The notes: generated by a model from the letters alone, not told the origin. Shown: positions 46,578-56,580, counted from the stretch's first letter. The stretch: 64,000 bases of DNA from Dokdonella_A ginsengisoli (GCF_042652785.1 NZ_JBHSHD010000007.1:496001-560000), one strand, 5' to 3'. Made by a program: numbers and translations.

Positions 46578-49500
46578 ATGCAACGAAACGCCATCCGCGT
46601 CCTGGCCGGCCTGGCCTGCGCAGCCCTGTGCCCAGCTGCCTGGGCGCAGGGAACGATCGCCACGACGGCCACCACCGACGCCAGCGGGCTCTGGCGCGAC
46701 GTGGCCGAAACCCGCGTCCAGAACGTCGCGGCGCGCACCATCGTGCCGTCGCGCTACCGCACGCTCGCCCTCGACAACGCGCGCCTGGCCGCCCTGCTCG
46801 CCGACGTTCCGCCAGAGTCGCGGCAGAACGTGCGCTCGAGCACCGCCACGCTCACGCTGCCGCTGCCCGACGGCCGCTACGCCGATTTCCGCATCGTCCA
46901 GTCGCCGATCATGCAGCCCGGGCTCGCGGCGAAGTATCCGCAGATCCGCACCTACCTCGGCCAGGGCATCACCGATCCCGGCGCCACCTTGCGCTTCGAC
47001 GTGACGCCGAAGGGCCTGCGCGCGCAGATCCTGGGCGCCGGCGGCGCGGTGTACGTCGACCCGTACCAGAACAACGACACCTCGCACTACATCGCCTACG
47101 CCAAGCGCGACTACGCGCGCGCCGGCGAGCGCATGCAGTGCACGGTGCGCGATCCGCACGGCGCGACGCACGGCGAGCCGGTGCCGGACATCGCCGTGTC
47201 GCCGACGCCCAACGTCGCCTCCGGCGACACCCTGCGCACCTATCGCCTCGCGCTCTCCGCGACGGGCGAGTACACCGCGTTCCAGGGCGGCTCGGTGGCC
47301 GATGCGCTCGCCGGGATGGTCAGCACGATGAGCCGCGTCAACGGCATCTACGAGCGCGAAGTCGGCGTCCGCATGGTGCTGGTCGACAACACCGACCTCA
47401 ACATCTACACCGACGCCGACACCGATCCCTTCACCAACGACGACGGCGGGTCGCTGCTCGACGAGAACCAGTGGGCGATCGACCGCTACATCGGCAGCGC
47501 CAACTACGACATCGGCCACGTCTTCAGCACCGGCGGCGGCGGCATCGCCGGCCTGGGCTCGGTGTGCGCGGAGGGCGGCAAGGCGAACGGCGTGACGGGT
47601 TCGAGCAGGCCGACCGGCGACGCCTACGACGTCGACTACGTGGCGCACGAAATGGGCCACCAGTTCGGCGGCCCGCACACCTTCAACAGCGAAGTGTCCA
47701 GCTGCGGCGACGGCAACCGCGAGGAGAGCGACGCCTACGAGCCCGGCTCGGGCATCACCGTCATGGCCTACGCCGGCATCTGCGGCGCAGAGAACCTCCA
47801 ACCGCACAGCGAGGACTTCTTCCATCGCTCGAGCCTGAACCGCATCTTCGCCTTCATCGCCGGCGACGGCAGCTGCGGCGTTTCCTCCGCCACCGGCAAT
47901 GCGGCGCCGACGGTGAGCACGGCGCCGGCGTTCACGATTCCCGCGCGCACGCCGTTCACGCTCACCGCCAGCGGCAGCGATCCCGACGGCGATCCGGTCA
48001 CCTACCTGTGGGAACAGATGGACCTGGGCGCATCCACCACCGGCGGCGCGCTGGCCGACGACGGCGCGCGTCCGCTGTTCCGCGCGTTCGATCCCTCGCC
48101 CGATCCCGCGCGCACCTTCCCGAGCCTGCGCTACGTCCTCGACAACGCCAACGTGGTCCCGGACCGGGCGCCGCTGCCGGGCACGACCTCGCCCAACGTC
48201 TACACCGGCGAGCTGCTGCCGACCACCAACCGCACGCTCAATTTCCGCGTGACCGTGCGCGACAACCGCGCCGGCGGCGGCGGCACCGGCGAAGCGGCCA
48301 CCGCGATCACCGTGAACGCGGGCGCCGGTCCGTTCGCCGTGACCGCGCCGAACACGTCGACGAGCTGGGCCGCCGGCAGCGCGCAGACGGTGACGTGGAA
48401 CGTGGCGAACACCGCCGCGGCGCCGGTGAGCACGGCGAACGTCGCCATCAAACTGTCGCTCGACGGCGGATACACGTGGCCGAAGACGCTGGCCGCGAGC
48501 GTGCCCAACAGCGGCAGCGCGTCGGTGACGGTTCCGGCCGACACGCCGGCGACTACGCAGGCGCGCGTGAAGGTCGAGGCGGTCGGCAACGTGTACTTCG
48601 ACGTCTCCGACGCGAACTTCACCGTCACCGGCACGAACACCGCGCCGACGATCGCCGTGACCGGCCCGCTGGCGCTGCGCCAGGGCAGCCCGGCCGCCAC
48701 CGCCGACGTGGCGACGGTGGCCGACACCCAGGACGCCGCGGGCACGCTCGCGGTGGCATTGTCCGACGTGCCGCCGGAACTCACCGCCTCGGTGGCGAAC
48801 GACGCCGGCACCGTCACCCTGACCGCGGCCGCCTCCTGCGCGCTGGTCGCGCCGTCGACCGGCAGCCGGACCTATCCGCTGCGCCTGACGGTGGCCGACG
48901 GCCCCGGCTCGGCCAGCACCGGTTTCGTCAGCGTGCAGGTGAGCGCGAACCAGGCGCCGACGCTCGGCACCTACGCGGGCCGGATCATGACCCGCGGCAC
49001 GACCGCCACGTTCGCGCCGTCGGCGGCGCCCGCCGACCCGAACGACAACTACGTCGGCGTGTCGGTGTCGCCGACCGCGCTGCCCGGAGGAGGCACGGTC
49101 TCGATCGCGCCGGACGGCACGGTCAGCGTCACCACCACGCCGGACACGATCTACGGTTACTACAAGATCCGCGCGAGCGCGGCCGACACCTGCGGCGCCG
49201 TCGAGACGCGCGAATTCACCGTGCAGGTGACCACGCCCGAGCCGCTGCTGAACTTCGACGGCGCCACGATCGACACCGGCAACGCGCTGATCGAGCCGAA
49301 CGAGTGCAACGCGGCGACGGTGGCGCTGAAGAACGAAGGCGCGAACGGCGCCACGGCGATCTCGAGCACGCTCGCCACGAGCACGCCGGGCGTGTCGATC
49401 GCGCAGGACGCTTCGGCCTACGGCGACCTCGCCGCCGCCGCGACGGGTTCGAACGTGACCGCCTACCGGATCAGTACCGGGCCGGCGCTGGCCTGCCACA

Positions 49501-50273
49501 GCACGATCGACTTCACCCAGACCGTCACCTATGCCGGCGGCGGCTCGCCGAGCGTGATCCACTTCAGCCTGCCGGTGGGCCGCGCGCAGGCGTCCACCTA
49601 CGCCTTCACGCAGGGCACGGGCGGGACGATCACCAGCACCGGCACGTGGGTGCCGGGCACGCGGGCCGACGACGCCGTCGCCTCGATCACCGTGCCGGCC
49701 GGCTTCGACTTCTCCGTCATGAACACGCCGGTCGCGGGCGGCAGCACGCTGCGCGTGAGCACCAATGGCAACATCCAGTTCGTTTCCTCCGGCGGCACCG
49801 AGGCCTGGGGCAACACGCCGCTGCCGGCGTTCGGCAGCGGCGGCGGCGAAGGCGTCTTTCCGACCGATGCGCCGACGCTGTTCGCCTACTGGGAAGACCT
49901 GGACCTGCGCGCCGCCACCGCCGGGGTGTTCACCGAGCTGACCGGCACCGCGCCCGATCGCGTGTTCAAGGTGGAATGGCGCGGCCGCATCGTCGGCGGC
50001 GGCCCGGCGGTGAACTTCGCCGTGCTGTTCCACGAGAACTCGAACCTGTTCGACCTCGTCTACCGCAATGCCGCCGGCGCCGACGGCAGCAGCGCGACCA
50101 TCGGCTGGCAGGCGGACGACCACGGCACCGACTTCACCGCGTTCTCGATCAACCGCGACACGATCGACCCGGGAACGACGCTCGCCTCGAGCGTCGCGCC
50201 GGCGCAGTGCACGGTGGGCACGGGCATGTGCACGGAGTCGGACGTCATCTTCCGCGACGGCTTCGATCCGTGA
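46578..50273 (+). CDS. Secreted reprolysin-like (M12B) metalloprotease with C-terminal tag
   Basis: 1231 residues; GGGGGAG precedes the ATG. Signal peptide residues 1-24. A propeptide-like region runs to about 215. The catalytic domain carries the full zinc motif HEMGHQFGGPH at 357-367 (HExxHxxGxxH) with a Met-turn-type ITVMAY about 35 residues later, the metzincin layout. PKD/cadherin-like beta modules follow (SGSDPDGDPVTYLWEQM; NTAPTIAVTGPLALRQ). The last residues are DVIFRDGFDP (codons 50241-50270). It is probably an extracellular protease exported by type II secretion. It has a strong ribosome site and no operon partners. Confidence 0.92.
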   Translation: MQRNAIRVLAGLACAALCPAAWAQGTIATTATTDASGLWRDVAETRVQNVAARTIVPSRYRTLALDNARLAALLADVPPESRQNVRSSTATLTLPLPDGRYADFRIVQSPIMQPGLAAKYPQIRTYLGQGITDPGATLRFDVTPKGLRAQILGAGGAVYVDPYQNNDTSHYIAYAKRDYARAGERMQCTVRDPHGATHGEPVPDIAVSPTPNVASGDTLRTYRLALSATGEYTAFQGGSVADALAGMVSTMSRVNGIYEREVGVRMVLVDNTDLNIYTDADTDPFTNDDGGSLLDENQWAIDRYIGSANYDIGHVFSTGGGGIAGLGSVCAEGGKANGVTGSSRPTGDAYDVDYVAHEMGHQFGGPHTFNSEVSSCGDGNREESDAYEPGSGITVMAYAGICGAENLQPHSEDFFHRSSLNRIFAFIAGDGSCGVSSATGNAAPTVSTAPAFTIPARTPFTLTASGSDPDGDPVTYLWEQMDLGASTTGGALADDGARPLFRAFDPSPDPARTFPSLRYVLDNANVVPDRAPLPGTTSPNVYTGELLPTTNRTLNFRVTVRDNRAGGGGTGEAATAITVNAGAGPFAVTAPNTSTSWAAGSAQTVTWNVANTAAAPVSTANVAIKLSLDGGYTWPKTLAASVPNSGSASVTVPADTPATTQARVKVEAVGNVYFDVSDANFTVTGTNTAPTIAVTGPLALRQGSPAATADVATVADTQDAAGTLAVALSDVPPELTASVANDAGTVTLTAAASCALVAPSTGSRTYPLRLTVADGPGSASTGFVSVQVSANQAPTLGTYAGRIMTRGTTATFAPSAAPADPNDNYVGVSVSPTALPGGGTVSIAPDGTVSVTTTPDTIYGYYKIRASAADTCGAVETREFTVQVTTPEPLLNFDGATIDTGNALIEPNECNAATVALKNEGANGATAISSTLATSTPGVSIAQDASAYGDLAAAATGSNVTAYRISTGPALACHSTIDFTQTVTYAGGGSPSVIHFSLPVGRAQASTYAFTQGTGGTITSTGTWVPGTRADDAVASITVPAGFDFSVMNTPVAGGSTLRVSTNGNIQFVSSGGTEAWGNTPLPAFGSGGGEGVFPTDAPTLFAYWEDLDLRAATAGVFTELTGTAPDRVFKVEWRGRIVGGGPAVNFAVLFHENSNLFDLVYRNAAGADGSSATIGWQADDHGTDFTAFSINRDTIDPGTTLASSVAPAQCTVGTGMCTESDVIFRDGFDP

Positions 50274-50440
50274 CCGGCTGATGCCTCCGCGCCGTCCCCG
50301 TCCTGCGCAGGACGGGACGGCCGGCCGGTTCGCGCCGGCGCAGGGTGCCTCGAAGTGCCCGACGCTCGCGCCACCGCGTTCGCGGGTGATCAGGCTTTCG
50401 AGGTTCCCTATAGAATCGCGTTCCGCCCTGCGCGAACGCC

Positions 50441-52690
50441 ATGACCCGCCTGAACCTCCCGTTCGAGATTCCCGGCTACCGGATCGTGCGACGGCTCGGC
50501 CTGGGCGGGATGGCGACCGTCTACCTGGCCGTGCAGGAGTCGCTCGGGCGCTCGGTCGCGATCAAGGTGCTGGCCAGCGAACGCACGCCGGACGACGAGA
50601 TCGCGCGGCGCTTCCAGCACGAGGCGCGCACGATCGCGCGGCTGGATCATCCGCACATCGTCAGCATCTACGACGTCGGCCGCACCTCGGACGGCAGCAT
50701 CTACTACACGATGCCGTACCTGCCCAACGGCGACCTGCTGGCGCGCCACCTGCGCGACGATCCGCAGCGCGTGCTCGAAGTGGTGCGCGCGCTGGCCGAG
50801 GCGCTCGGCTTCGCCCATGACCAGGGCATCGTGCACCGCGACGTGAAGCCGGAGAACGTGCTGTTCGACAAGCTCGACCGGCCGATGCTTGCCGACTTCG
50901 GCATCGCCCTGAGTTCGTCGCACGCGCTGCGCGTGACGCGCGAGGGCGCCACGATCGGCTCATCCGGCTACATGAGCCCCGAGCAGGCGCGCGGGCAACC
51001 GATCGACGGCCGCTCCGACCTCTACAGCCTCGGCGTGCTCTGCTACGAGCTGCTGACCGGCGAGCTGCCGTTCCAGGGCGCCGATTCGCTCGCGGTGGCG
51101 CTGGCGCACATCGAGAAGCCGATACCGCGCCTGCCGGTCACGCGCCGCCTGTGGCAGCCGTTCGTCGACAAGGCGCTGGCCAAGCTGCCGGACGCGCGCT
51201 TCCAGAGCGCCGAGGAAATGCTCGCCGCGCTCGCGGTGATCGAGAAGCGCCTGAAGACGCCGCCGCAGTTCGGCCTGTCGAAGTGGTGGCTGACGCTGGT
51301 CGAGCGCACGGTGGCGATTCCGCGCCGGCGCCGCGCGGTCGCGCTCGGCATCGCGACACTGCTCGCGCTGGCCGGCCTGCTCGCCCTGCTGCCGCGCAAG
51401 CCCGAACGCGCGTCGCCGCCACCGGCGGCGGTGCCGGCGGAATCGGCGATGACGCCGCCGGCCGCGGCAGCACCGGAGGCGCCGGCCGAAGTCTCCGCGG
51501 AGCCGGCGCCCGCCGCGCCGCCCGACGCCCAGGCACCCGCCGCGCTCACGCTGGAGCAGCGCCTGCAAGCGGCCGCCGCGCTGGTCGAGCGCGGGCGGCT
51601 GCTCGCCCCCGCCGGCGACAACGCGGGCGAACGCTACCTGCAGATCCTCGCCGACGAGCCGCGCCAGCGCGACGCGCTGAAGGGCATCGCGCGCGTGCTG
51701 AACCTGCTCGCCACGCGCGCGGCGAGAGCGATCGCCGGCGCCGACCCGCGCGCCGCGCTCGATCCGATCACCGCCGGCATTTCGCTGGCCGACCGCGCGC
51801 AGCTCGGCGACGGCCCGGCCTTCGCCGCGTTCGCAGCGCCGATCCGGCGCGCGGTCGAGGAACGCCGCGCGCGCCGCAGCGATCCGTTCGACGCCTCGCA
51901 GGCGCGTGCCCTGCTGCCGCTGCAGCCGGTGCTGACGCGGCTGGATCCGCAGCAGGCGCTGGCGCTGCAGGACGATCTCGACCGGCCGCAGCGCCTGCTC
52001 TCCGAAGGCGGCGCGTTCCGCGACGCCGACGGTCCGCCGCTGGTCATCGTGCCGAGCCTGCTCGCCGCCAGCGGTCACGTCGAACGTCCGTTCGCGGTCT
52101 CCACCGGCGCCGTCACGCGCGGCGCCTACGAACGCTTCGTCGAGGGCACCGGCCGCGCCACTGCCAGCTGCCGCGAATCGCAGCGGCTGTTCGCGCGCTC
52201 GGACGGACTGAGCTGGCGCAATCCCGGCTTCACCCAGGCCGACGACCATCCGGTGGTGTGCGTCAGCTGGGAAGACGCCAGCGCGTACGCCAGCTGGCTC
52301 AGCCGCAAGACCGGCGCGCGCTACCGCCTGCCGACGCAGCGCGAATGGCTGCTGGTCGCGCAACCGGCCGAGCGCGGCACCGCCTGCGGCACCTCCAACA
52401 TCGCCAAGCACGACGGCTGCGACGACGGCTACGCGCAGACCGCGCCGGTCGGCCGCTTCGCGCCGACGCCGCCGGGCCTGTACGACATCGCCGGCAACGT
52501 CAGCGAATGGATCGACGGCTGCGCCAAGGCGGACGCTGCGAACTGCCGCGAACGCCTGTTCCGCGGCCTGTCCTGGCGCGACGACGGCGACGAATCCAAC
52601 CTCGAACGCGTCGGCCGCAGCGTCGGCGACGTCGGCTACGTGCACGTCGGTTTCCGCCTCGTGCGCGAGCTTCCGGATGGGAAGGGCTGA
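50441..52690 (+). CDS. Ser/Thr kinase fused to formylglycine-generating-enzyme-like domain
   Basis: 749 residues. Kinase: GLGGMA loop at 20-25, Lys42, HRDVKPEN at 132-139, DFG at 152-154, SPE at 179-181. A transmembrane helix lies at about 299-317. A Pro/Ala linker and a helical middle follow. The last ~210 residues are an FGE-sulfatase (SUMF1/EgtB-type) fold: AVSTGAVTRGAYERFVEGTG, HPVVCVSWEDASAYASWLSRKTG, RYRLPTQREW and GLYDIAGNVSEWIDGC. Such fusions are thought to be sensor kinases, the FGE fold binding rather than modifying. The stop codon lies in a TGAGGGC array. Confidence 0.9.
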   Translation: MTRLNLPFEIPGYRIVRRLGLGGMATVYLAVQESLGRSVAIKVLASERTPDDEIARRFQHEARTIARLDHPHIVSIYDVGRTSDGSIYYTMPYLPNGDLLARHLRDDPQRVLEVVRALAEALGFAHDQGIVHRDVKPENVLFDKLDRPMLADFGIALSSSHALRVTREGATIGSSGYMSPEQARGQPIDGRSDLYSLGVLCYELLTGELPFQGADSLAVALAHIEKPIPRLPVTRRLWQPFVDKALAKLPDARFQSAEEMLAALAVIEKRLKTPPQFGLSKWWLTLVERTVAIPRRRRAVALGIATLLALAGLLALLPRKPERASPPPAAVPAESAMTPPAAAAPEAPAEVSAEPAPAAPPDAQAPAALTLEQRLQAAAALVERGRLLAPAGDNAGERYLQILADEPRQRDALKGIARVLNLLATRAARAIAGADPRAALDPITAGISLADRAQLGDGPAFAAFAAPIRRAVEERRARRSDPFDASQARALLPLQPVLTRLDPQQALALQDDLDRPQRLLSEGGAFRDADGPPLVIVPSLLAASGHVERPFAVSTGAVTRGAYERFVEGTGRATASCRESQRLFARSDGLSWRNPGFTQADDHPVVCVSWEDASAYASWLSRKTGARYRLPTQREWLLVAQPAERGTACGTSNIAKHDGCDDGYAQTAPVGRFAPTPPGLYDIAGNVSEWIDGCAKADAANCRERLFRGLSWRDDGDESNLERVGRSVGDVGYVHVGFRLVRELPDGKG

Positions 52691-52801
52691 GGGCTGCTTG
52701 AGAGAGCTGAGGGCTGAGGGCTGAGGGCTGAAAAGCGAAGCGCGGCGTCGCGAGCGTGTACGCTTCCAGCCCTCAGCCCTTCGCCCTCAGCCCTCAGCCC
52801 C
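52687..52801. repeat. Opposed TGAGGGC / GCCCTCA heptamer arrays
   Basis: Forward copies (about 52686-52731) and reverse copies (about 52767-52801) form a long hairpin-like pair around 35 non-repeat bases. The kinase stop TGA is one of the units, and the DUF502 ATG at 52803 follows the last unit. No Shine-Dalgarno sequence remains ahead of that ATG. Confidence 0.85.
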
Positions 52802-52802
52802 A

Positions 52803-53480
52803 ATGCGACCGCTCCACGTCCAGCGCTACCTGCTCACCGGCCTGCTCACCTTCCTTCCGATCTGGCTGACGTGGGTGGTGTTCAAGGCGATCTTCTCGCT
52901 GCTGTCACAGCTCAACCTGCCGTGGGTGGCAGCGCTGTTCGACGCGCTGGCGGGCGCGTTCCCGGAGACGCTGGGACGGCTCAACCAGCAATGGCTCGCT
53001 TCGCTGCTCGCCTTCGTGGTGACCGTGGTCGCGCTGTACGCGATGGGTTTCGCCACCAACCGCGTGTTCGGCCGGCGCCTGCTCGGCGCGTTCGAGCGCG
53101 TGATCGACCGCATCCCGGTCGCGCACAGCATCTACGGCGGCGCGAAGAAGCTGATGGGCATGCTGCAGAACCAGCCGAGCGGCATGCAGCGCGTGGTGCT
53201 GATCGATTTTCCGTCACCGGAGCTGAAGTCGATCGGCTTCGTCACGCGCGTGTTCCGCGATGCCGAAGGCGCCGAACTGGCCGCGGTGTACGTGCCGACC
53301 ACGCCCAACCCGACCGGCGGGTATCTGGAGATCGTGCCGCTGGAGCGCCTGATCGCGACCGACTGGAGCGTCGACCAGGCGATGGCCTTCATCCTCTCCG
53401 CCGGCGCGGCGGGACCGGACACGCTGCCGTTCGCGGTCCCGCGCGCGGCGCAGCCGACGGTGCGCGCGGCCGCGCCCTGA
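52803..53480 (+). CDS. DUF502 family membrane protein
   Basis: 225 residues with two transmembrane helices (LLTGLLTFLPIWLTWVVFKAIF and WLASLLAFVVTVVALYAMGF). DUF502 text follows: FERVIDRIPVAHSIYGGAKKLMGML, and VVLIDFPSPELKSIGFVTRVF. Small inner-membrane proteins, widespread in proteobacteria, function unknown. The start is set by homology because the array removes the ribosome site. It is convergent with the SRPBCC gene, eight bases apart. Confidence 0.9.
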   Translation: MRPLHVQRYLLTGLLTFLPIWLTWVVFKAIFSLLSQLNLPWVAALFDALAGAFPETLGRLNQQWLASLLAFVVTVVALYAMGFATNRVFGRRLLGAFERVIDRIPVAHSIYGGAKKLMGMLQNQPSGMQRVVLIDFPSPELKSIGFVTRVFRDAEGAELAAVYVPTTPNPTGGYLEIVPLERLIATDWSVDQAMAFILSAGAAGPDTLPFAVPRAAQPTVRAAAP

Positions 53481-53488
53481 GCGCGGCG

Positions 53489-54013
53489 CTACTTCGCCTC
53501 GAGCTTCTTCTTCAGGTTGTCCAGGCCGCCCTGGTAGACCGCGCTCATCGTCGTCGTCGCGGTCTCGTCGTTCTCCTTCTCGCCGGGATGCTCGCCGGTG
53601 TCCTTGCGCTGGAACGTGCCCGACCAGGTCACCGTCGACTTGTCCTTGCCGGTTTCCTTCACCACGATCGTGGAACGGTAGTGGCTGACCGGCAGCACGC
53701 TTTCGAGGATCTCGTACTCGTACGAGCGGCCCGCATCGTCGAAGCGCAGCAGCTTCTCGCGGATCGTGCCGCCGTCGCCGAGCGTGAGCAGGCGCACCGC
53801 ACCGACCTCGTTGTTGCGCCCCTCGAGGATGCGGTCGGAGGCGACGGCCGGATGCCAGGCGTCGATGCGGTCGAAGTTCTTCACCGTCTGCCAGACCAGC
53901 GCGGCCGGGCGGTCGATGTCGACGCTCTTGTCGACCTTCAGCACGGGGGCGGCGACGGCCAGGCCGGATGCCGCGGCCAGCGCGGCGGCGGCGATGCTGC
54001 GAACGGGATTCAT
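53489..54013 (-). CDS. Exported SRPBCC (START/polyketide-cyclase) domain protein
   Basis: 174 residues; AGGAG lies seven bases before the ATG. The signal peptide (residues 1-22, ALAAASGLAVAAP) is followed by an SRPBCC fold: VDKSVDIDRPAALVWQTVKNFDRIDAWHPAV, GAVRLLTLGDGGTIREKLLRFDDAGRSYEYEI, and a C-terminal helix GGLDNLKKKLEA. The family binds hydrophobic ligands in a deep pocket; the ligand here is unknown. A periplasmic location is inferred from the signal peptide. It is divergent from the M14 peptidase. Confidence 0.85.
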   Translation of the reverse strand: MNPVRSIAAAALAAASGLAVAAPVLKVDKSVDIDRPAALVWQTVKNFDRIDAWHPAVASDRILEGRNNEVGAVRLLTLGDGGTIREKLLRFDDAGRSYEYEILESVLPVSHYRSTIVVKETGKDKSTVTWSGTFQRKDTGEHPGEKENDETATTTMSAVYQGGLDNLKKKLEAK

Positions 54014-54194
54014 GCACACGCTCCTATCGGTGGGTGGGACGAGGACGGATACGCGAGGACGGCAAGCCGGTTGCCCTTGCCGCCGCCCAATCTGGCACAT
54101 CGCCGCGGCCGCCGCACGCGGCAGCGCACCGCCTGCGCGCCGCCGCACGCGCGGTACCATCACCGGCTTTCCGAAGCCGCGGACGTTTGCCGCC

Positions 54195-56000
54195 ATGAAG
54201 ATCCCCTCGCCGCTCCGGCCGCTGCTGCTGGGCCTGTTCCTCGCCGTCCACGCCGCCGCCGCGCGTTCGGCCGACTGGACCACACCGGCCGAGCGCGCGA
54301 AGTTCGCCACCACGCCGTCGTACGAGCAGACGCGCGCGTGGCTGGAGCGACTCGCCGCGGCGGCGCCGGAGCGGATCCGCCTGACGCGCTTCGGCATCTC
54401 GCCCGAAGGCCGCGACCTGATGCTGGTCGTCGCGGCGAAGGACGGCGAGTTCACGCCGGCGGCCGCGCGCGCGTCGGGCAAGGAGATCGTGCTGGTGCAG
54501 TCGGGCATCCACGCCGGCGAGATCGAGGGCAAGGACGCCGCGCTGATGCTGCTGCGCGACCTCAGCGTGGAACCCAGGCACGCCGGCCTGCTCGACCACG
54601 CGATCCTGGTCTGGCTGCCGATCTTCAACGTCGACGGCCACGAGAACTCGCATCCGTACAACCGCATCAACCAGAACGGGCCGCGCGAGATGGGCTTTCG
54701 CGCCACCGCGCAGAACCTCAACCTCAATCGCGACTACATGAAGGCCGACGCGCCGGAGATGCGCGACTGGCTGGCGATGTTCGACGCCTGGCAGCCGGAC
54801 CTGTTCCTCGACATCCACACCACCGACGGCGCCGACTATCCGTACGACCTGACCTGGTACATGGAGCAATGGGGACCGCTGCACCCGGCGCTGAAGCGCT
54901 GGCAGAGCGAGGCGTTCGAAGGCTCGATCCTTCCCGATTTCGACAAGCGCGGGCATCTGGCGGCGCCGTATCTGGAACTGGTCGACCATCGCGACCTCGG
55001 CAAGGGCATCGCGAACTTCGGTTCCGGCCCGCGCTTCTCGACCGGCTACGTCGCCCTGCGCAACCGCGCCGCCGTGCTGGTCGAGACGCACATGCTCAAG
55101 CCCTACGCCGTGCGCGTGCGCGCGACCTACGATTTCGTCGCCGCCACGCTGGCGTACATCGGCCGGCATCCGGGCGAACTGCGCAAGGCGGTGGCGCAGG
55201 CCGACGCCGACACCGTCGCGCGCACGCGCGATGCGCAGGCGAGCCTGCCGGTCGCGTTCCGCACCAGCGACCAGTCCGTGCCGTTCACGCTGAAGGGCTA
55301 CGCGTTCAAGCACGAGGCCAGCCCGATCTCCGGCGACACCTGGGTCAGCTACGACCCGCGCACGCCGAAGACCTACACGATCCCGTTCTTCCGCGACCTG
55401 GTGCCGACGCAGACCGTGCGCCTGCCGGCCGCCTACCTGGTGCCCGCCGGCTGGCCGCAGATCGCCGACGCGCTGCGCCGGCACGGCCTGCGCGTCGAGC
55501 GGGCGGAGCAGCCGCTGCAACTGCGCGTGGAACGCTACCAATTGGACGCGCCGCACTGGGACGAGCAGCCGTTCGAAGGCCGCCACTGGCTGCGCGAGTT
55601 CGACGCGACTCTCGAAACGGCCGACGCGCCGTTCGCCGCCGGTGCGCTGCTCGTGCCGCTGGACCAGCCGGGCGCGAATCTCGCGGTGAACCTGCTCGAG
55701 CCGCGCGCCGCCGATTCGCTGCTGCACTGGGGTTTCTTCGACGCGATCTTCGAGCAGAAGGAATACGCCGACGCGCGCGTCGCCGAGCGCCTGGCACGCG
55801 AGAGGCTGGAAAAGGATCCGGCGCTGAAGGCCGAATTCGAGGCCCGGCTCGCCGCCGACGCGGCGTTCGCGAAATCGCCGGCCGCGCGGCTGGCGTTCTT
55901 CTACCGGCGCTCGCCGTGGTACGCGACGCAGAAGATCGGCGCCTATCCGGTGGTGCGGCTCGACGCCGAGGCGCTGGCGAAGGCGCGCGCGACGCGCTGA
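54195..56000 (+). CDS. Secreted M14 zinc carboxypeptidase
   Basis: 601 residues with a signal peptide of about 25 residues. Zinc ligands: HAGE at 106-109 (HxxE) and His208 in FLDIHTTDGADY; the catalytic Glu is Glu297 in AVLVETHMLKPY. These match the M14 peptidase layout, closest to the large peptidases found in Xanthomonadales and Bacteroidetes. The last ~300 residues form an accessory region. It probably trims peptides in the periplasm or outside the cell, alongside the reprolysin and M13 peptidases in this window. Confidence 0.92.
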   Translation: MKIPSPLRPLLLGLFLAVHAAAARSADWTTPAERAKFATTPSYEQTRAWLERLAAAAPERIRLTRFGISPEGRDLMLVVAAKDGEFTPAAARASGKEIVLVQSGIHAGEIEGKDAALMLLRDLSVEPRHAGLLDHAILVWLPIFNVDGHENSHPYNRINQNGPREMGFRATAQNLNLNRDYMKADAPEMRDWLAMFDAWQPDLFLDIHTTDGADYPYDLTWYMEQWGPLHPALKRWQSEAFEGSILPDFDKRGHLAAPYLELVDHRDLGKGIANFGSGPRFSTGYVALRNRAAVLVETHMLKPYAVRVRATYDFVAATLAYIGRHPGELRKAVAQADADTVARTRDAQASLPVAFRTSDQSVPFTLKGYAFKHEASPISGDTWVSYDPRTPKTYTIPFFRDLVPTQTVRLPAAYLVPAGWPQIADALRRHGLRVERAEQPLQLRVERYQLDAPHWDEQPFEGRHWLREFDATLETADAPFAAGALLVPLDQPGANLAVNLLEPRAADSLLHWGFFDAIFEQKEYADARVAERLARERLEKDPALKAEFEARLAADAAFAKSPAARLAFFYRRSPWYATQKIGAYPVVRLDAEALAKARATR

Positions 56001-56027
56001 GCCGCATCGCCGGTGCGCACGTCGCGG

Positions 56028-56417
56028 TCAGCGCGAACGGTCGTCGCCGGGCTGCAAGGCGGGCATGCCGCCCGGCGCGGCGGCGCGGTTCTCGATGCCG
56101 GCGCGCAGCGACAGCCGCACCTCGCGGCCGGCCACCTGCACGCGCACGCGCGGCGGCGAGGCCACCGATCTCGCCCGCAGGTATTCCACCGCGACGTTGT
56201 CCGCGTCGGTCCAGCGCAGATCGACGCCGTAGGCGCTGGCGTTGCGCGTCGCGCCGTAGAGTTCGACGGCGGCGCGGCCGCCGCGCCAGTCGCCCGCATG
56301 CGGCACCAGCCAGACGCGGTAGAGGAAGGAGGCCGTCGCGCCCGGATTGGCCTGCGTCAGGACGACGTCCAGCGTCGCATCCGGCGACGGCACGCGCGCC
56401 ACTTCCTCGTCGTTCAT
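56028..56417 (-). CDS. Hypothetical protein, 129 residues
   Basis: Starts at the ATG at 56415-56417, with no good ribosome site. No signal peptide. It contains TASFLYRVWLVPHAGDWRGGRAAVELYGATRNASAY and VRVQVAGREVRLSLRAG, consistent with a small beta protein. It does not match a family I know. It lies 163 bases downstream of the toxin-44-like gene on the same strand, so an immunity role is possible but unsupported. Confidence 0.45.
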   Translation of the reverse strand: MNDEEVARVPSPDATLDVVLTQANPGATASFLYRVWLVPHAGDWRGGRAAVELYGATRNASAYGVDLRWTDADNVAVEYLRARSVASPPRVRVQVAGREVRLSLRAGIENRAAAPGGMPALQPGDDRSR

Positions 56418-56580
56418 CGCTACGCCCTTGCCGCAGCGGCCGAAGGGCAGCGCGACGCACCGGAGGGAACGAGCCGGTCCGCGAGGGCTCGTCGACGAGC
56501 CGTCACGACCGGGCCTGTGGGCTCATCCTAGCGCCGCGCGCGCATCGCGCAACGATCGCAGCGGTCCGTAAGCGCGGATT

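Noticed and set aside
45888..50123. 1400-codon open frame on the minus strand opposite the reprolysin gene
   Set aside because: Composition is Arg/Gly/Val repeats, no domain, and it overlaps a well-supported metalloprotease.
52687..52801. CRISPR-like array
   Set aside because: Units are seven bases, run without spacers and face each other; not a CRISPR.
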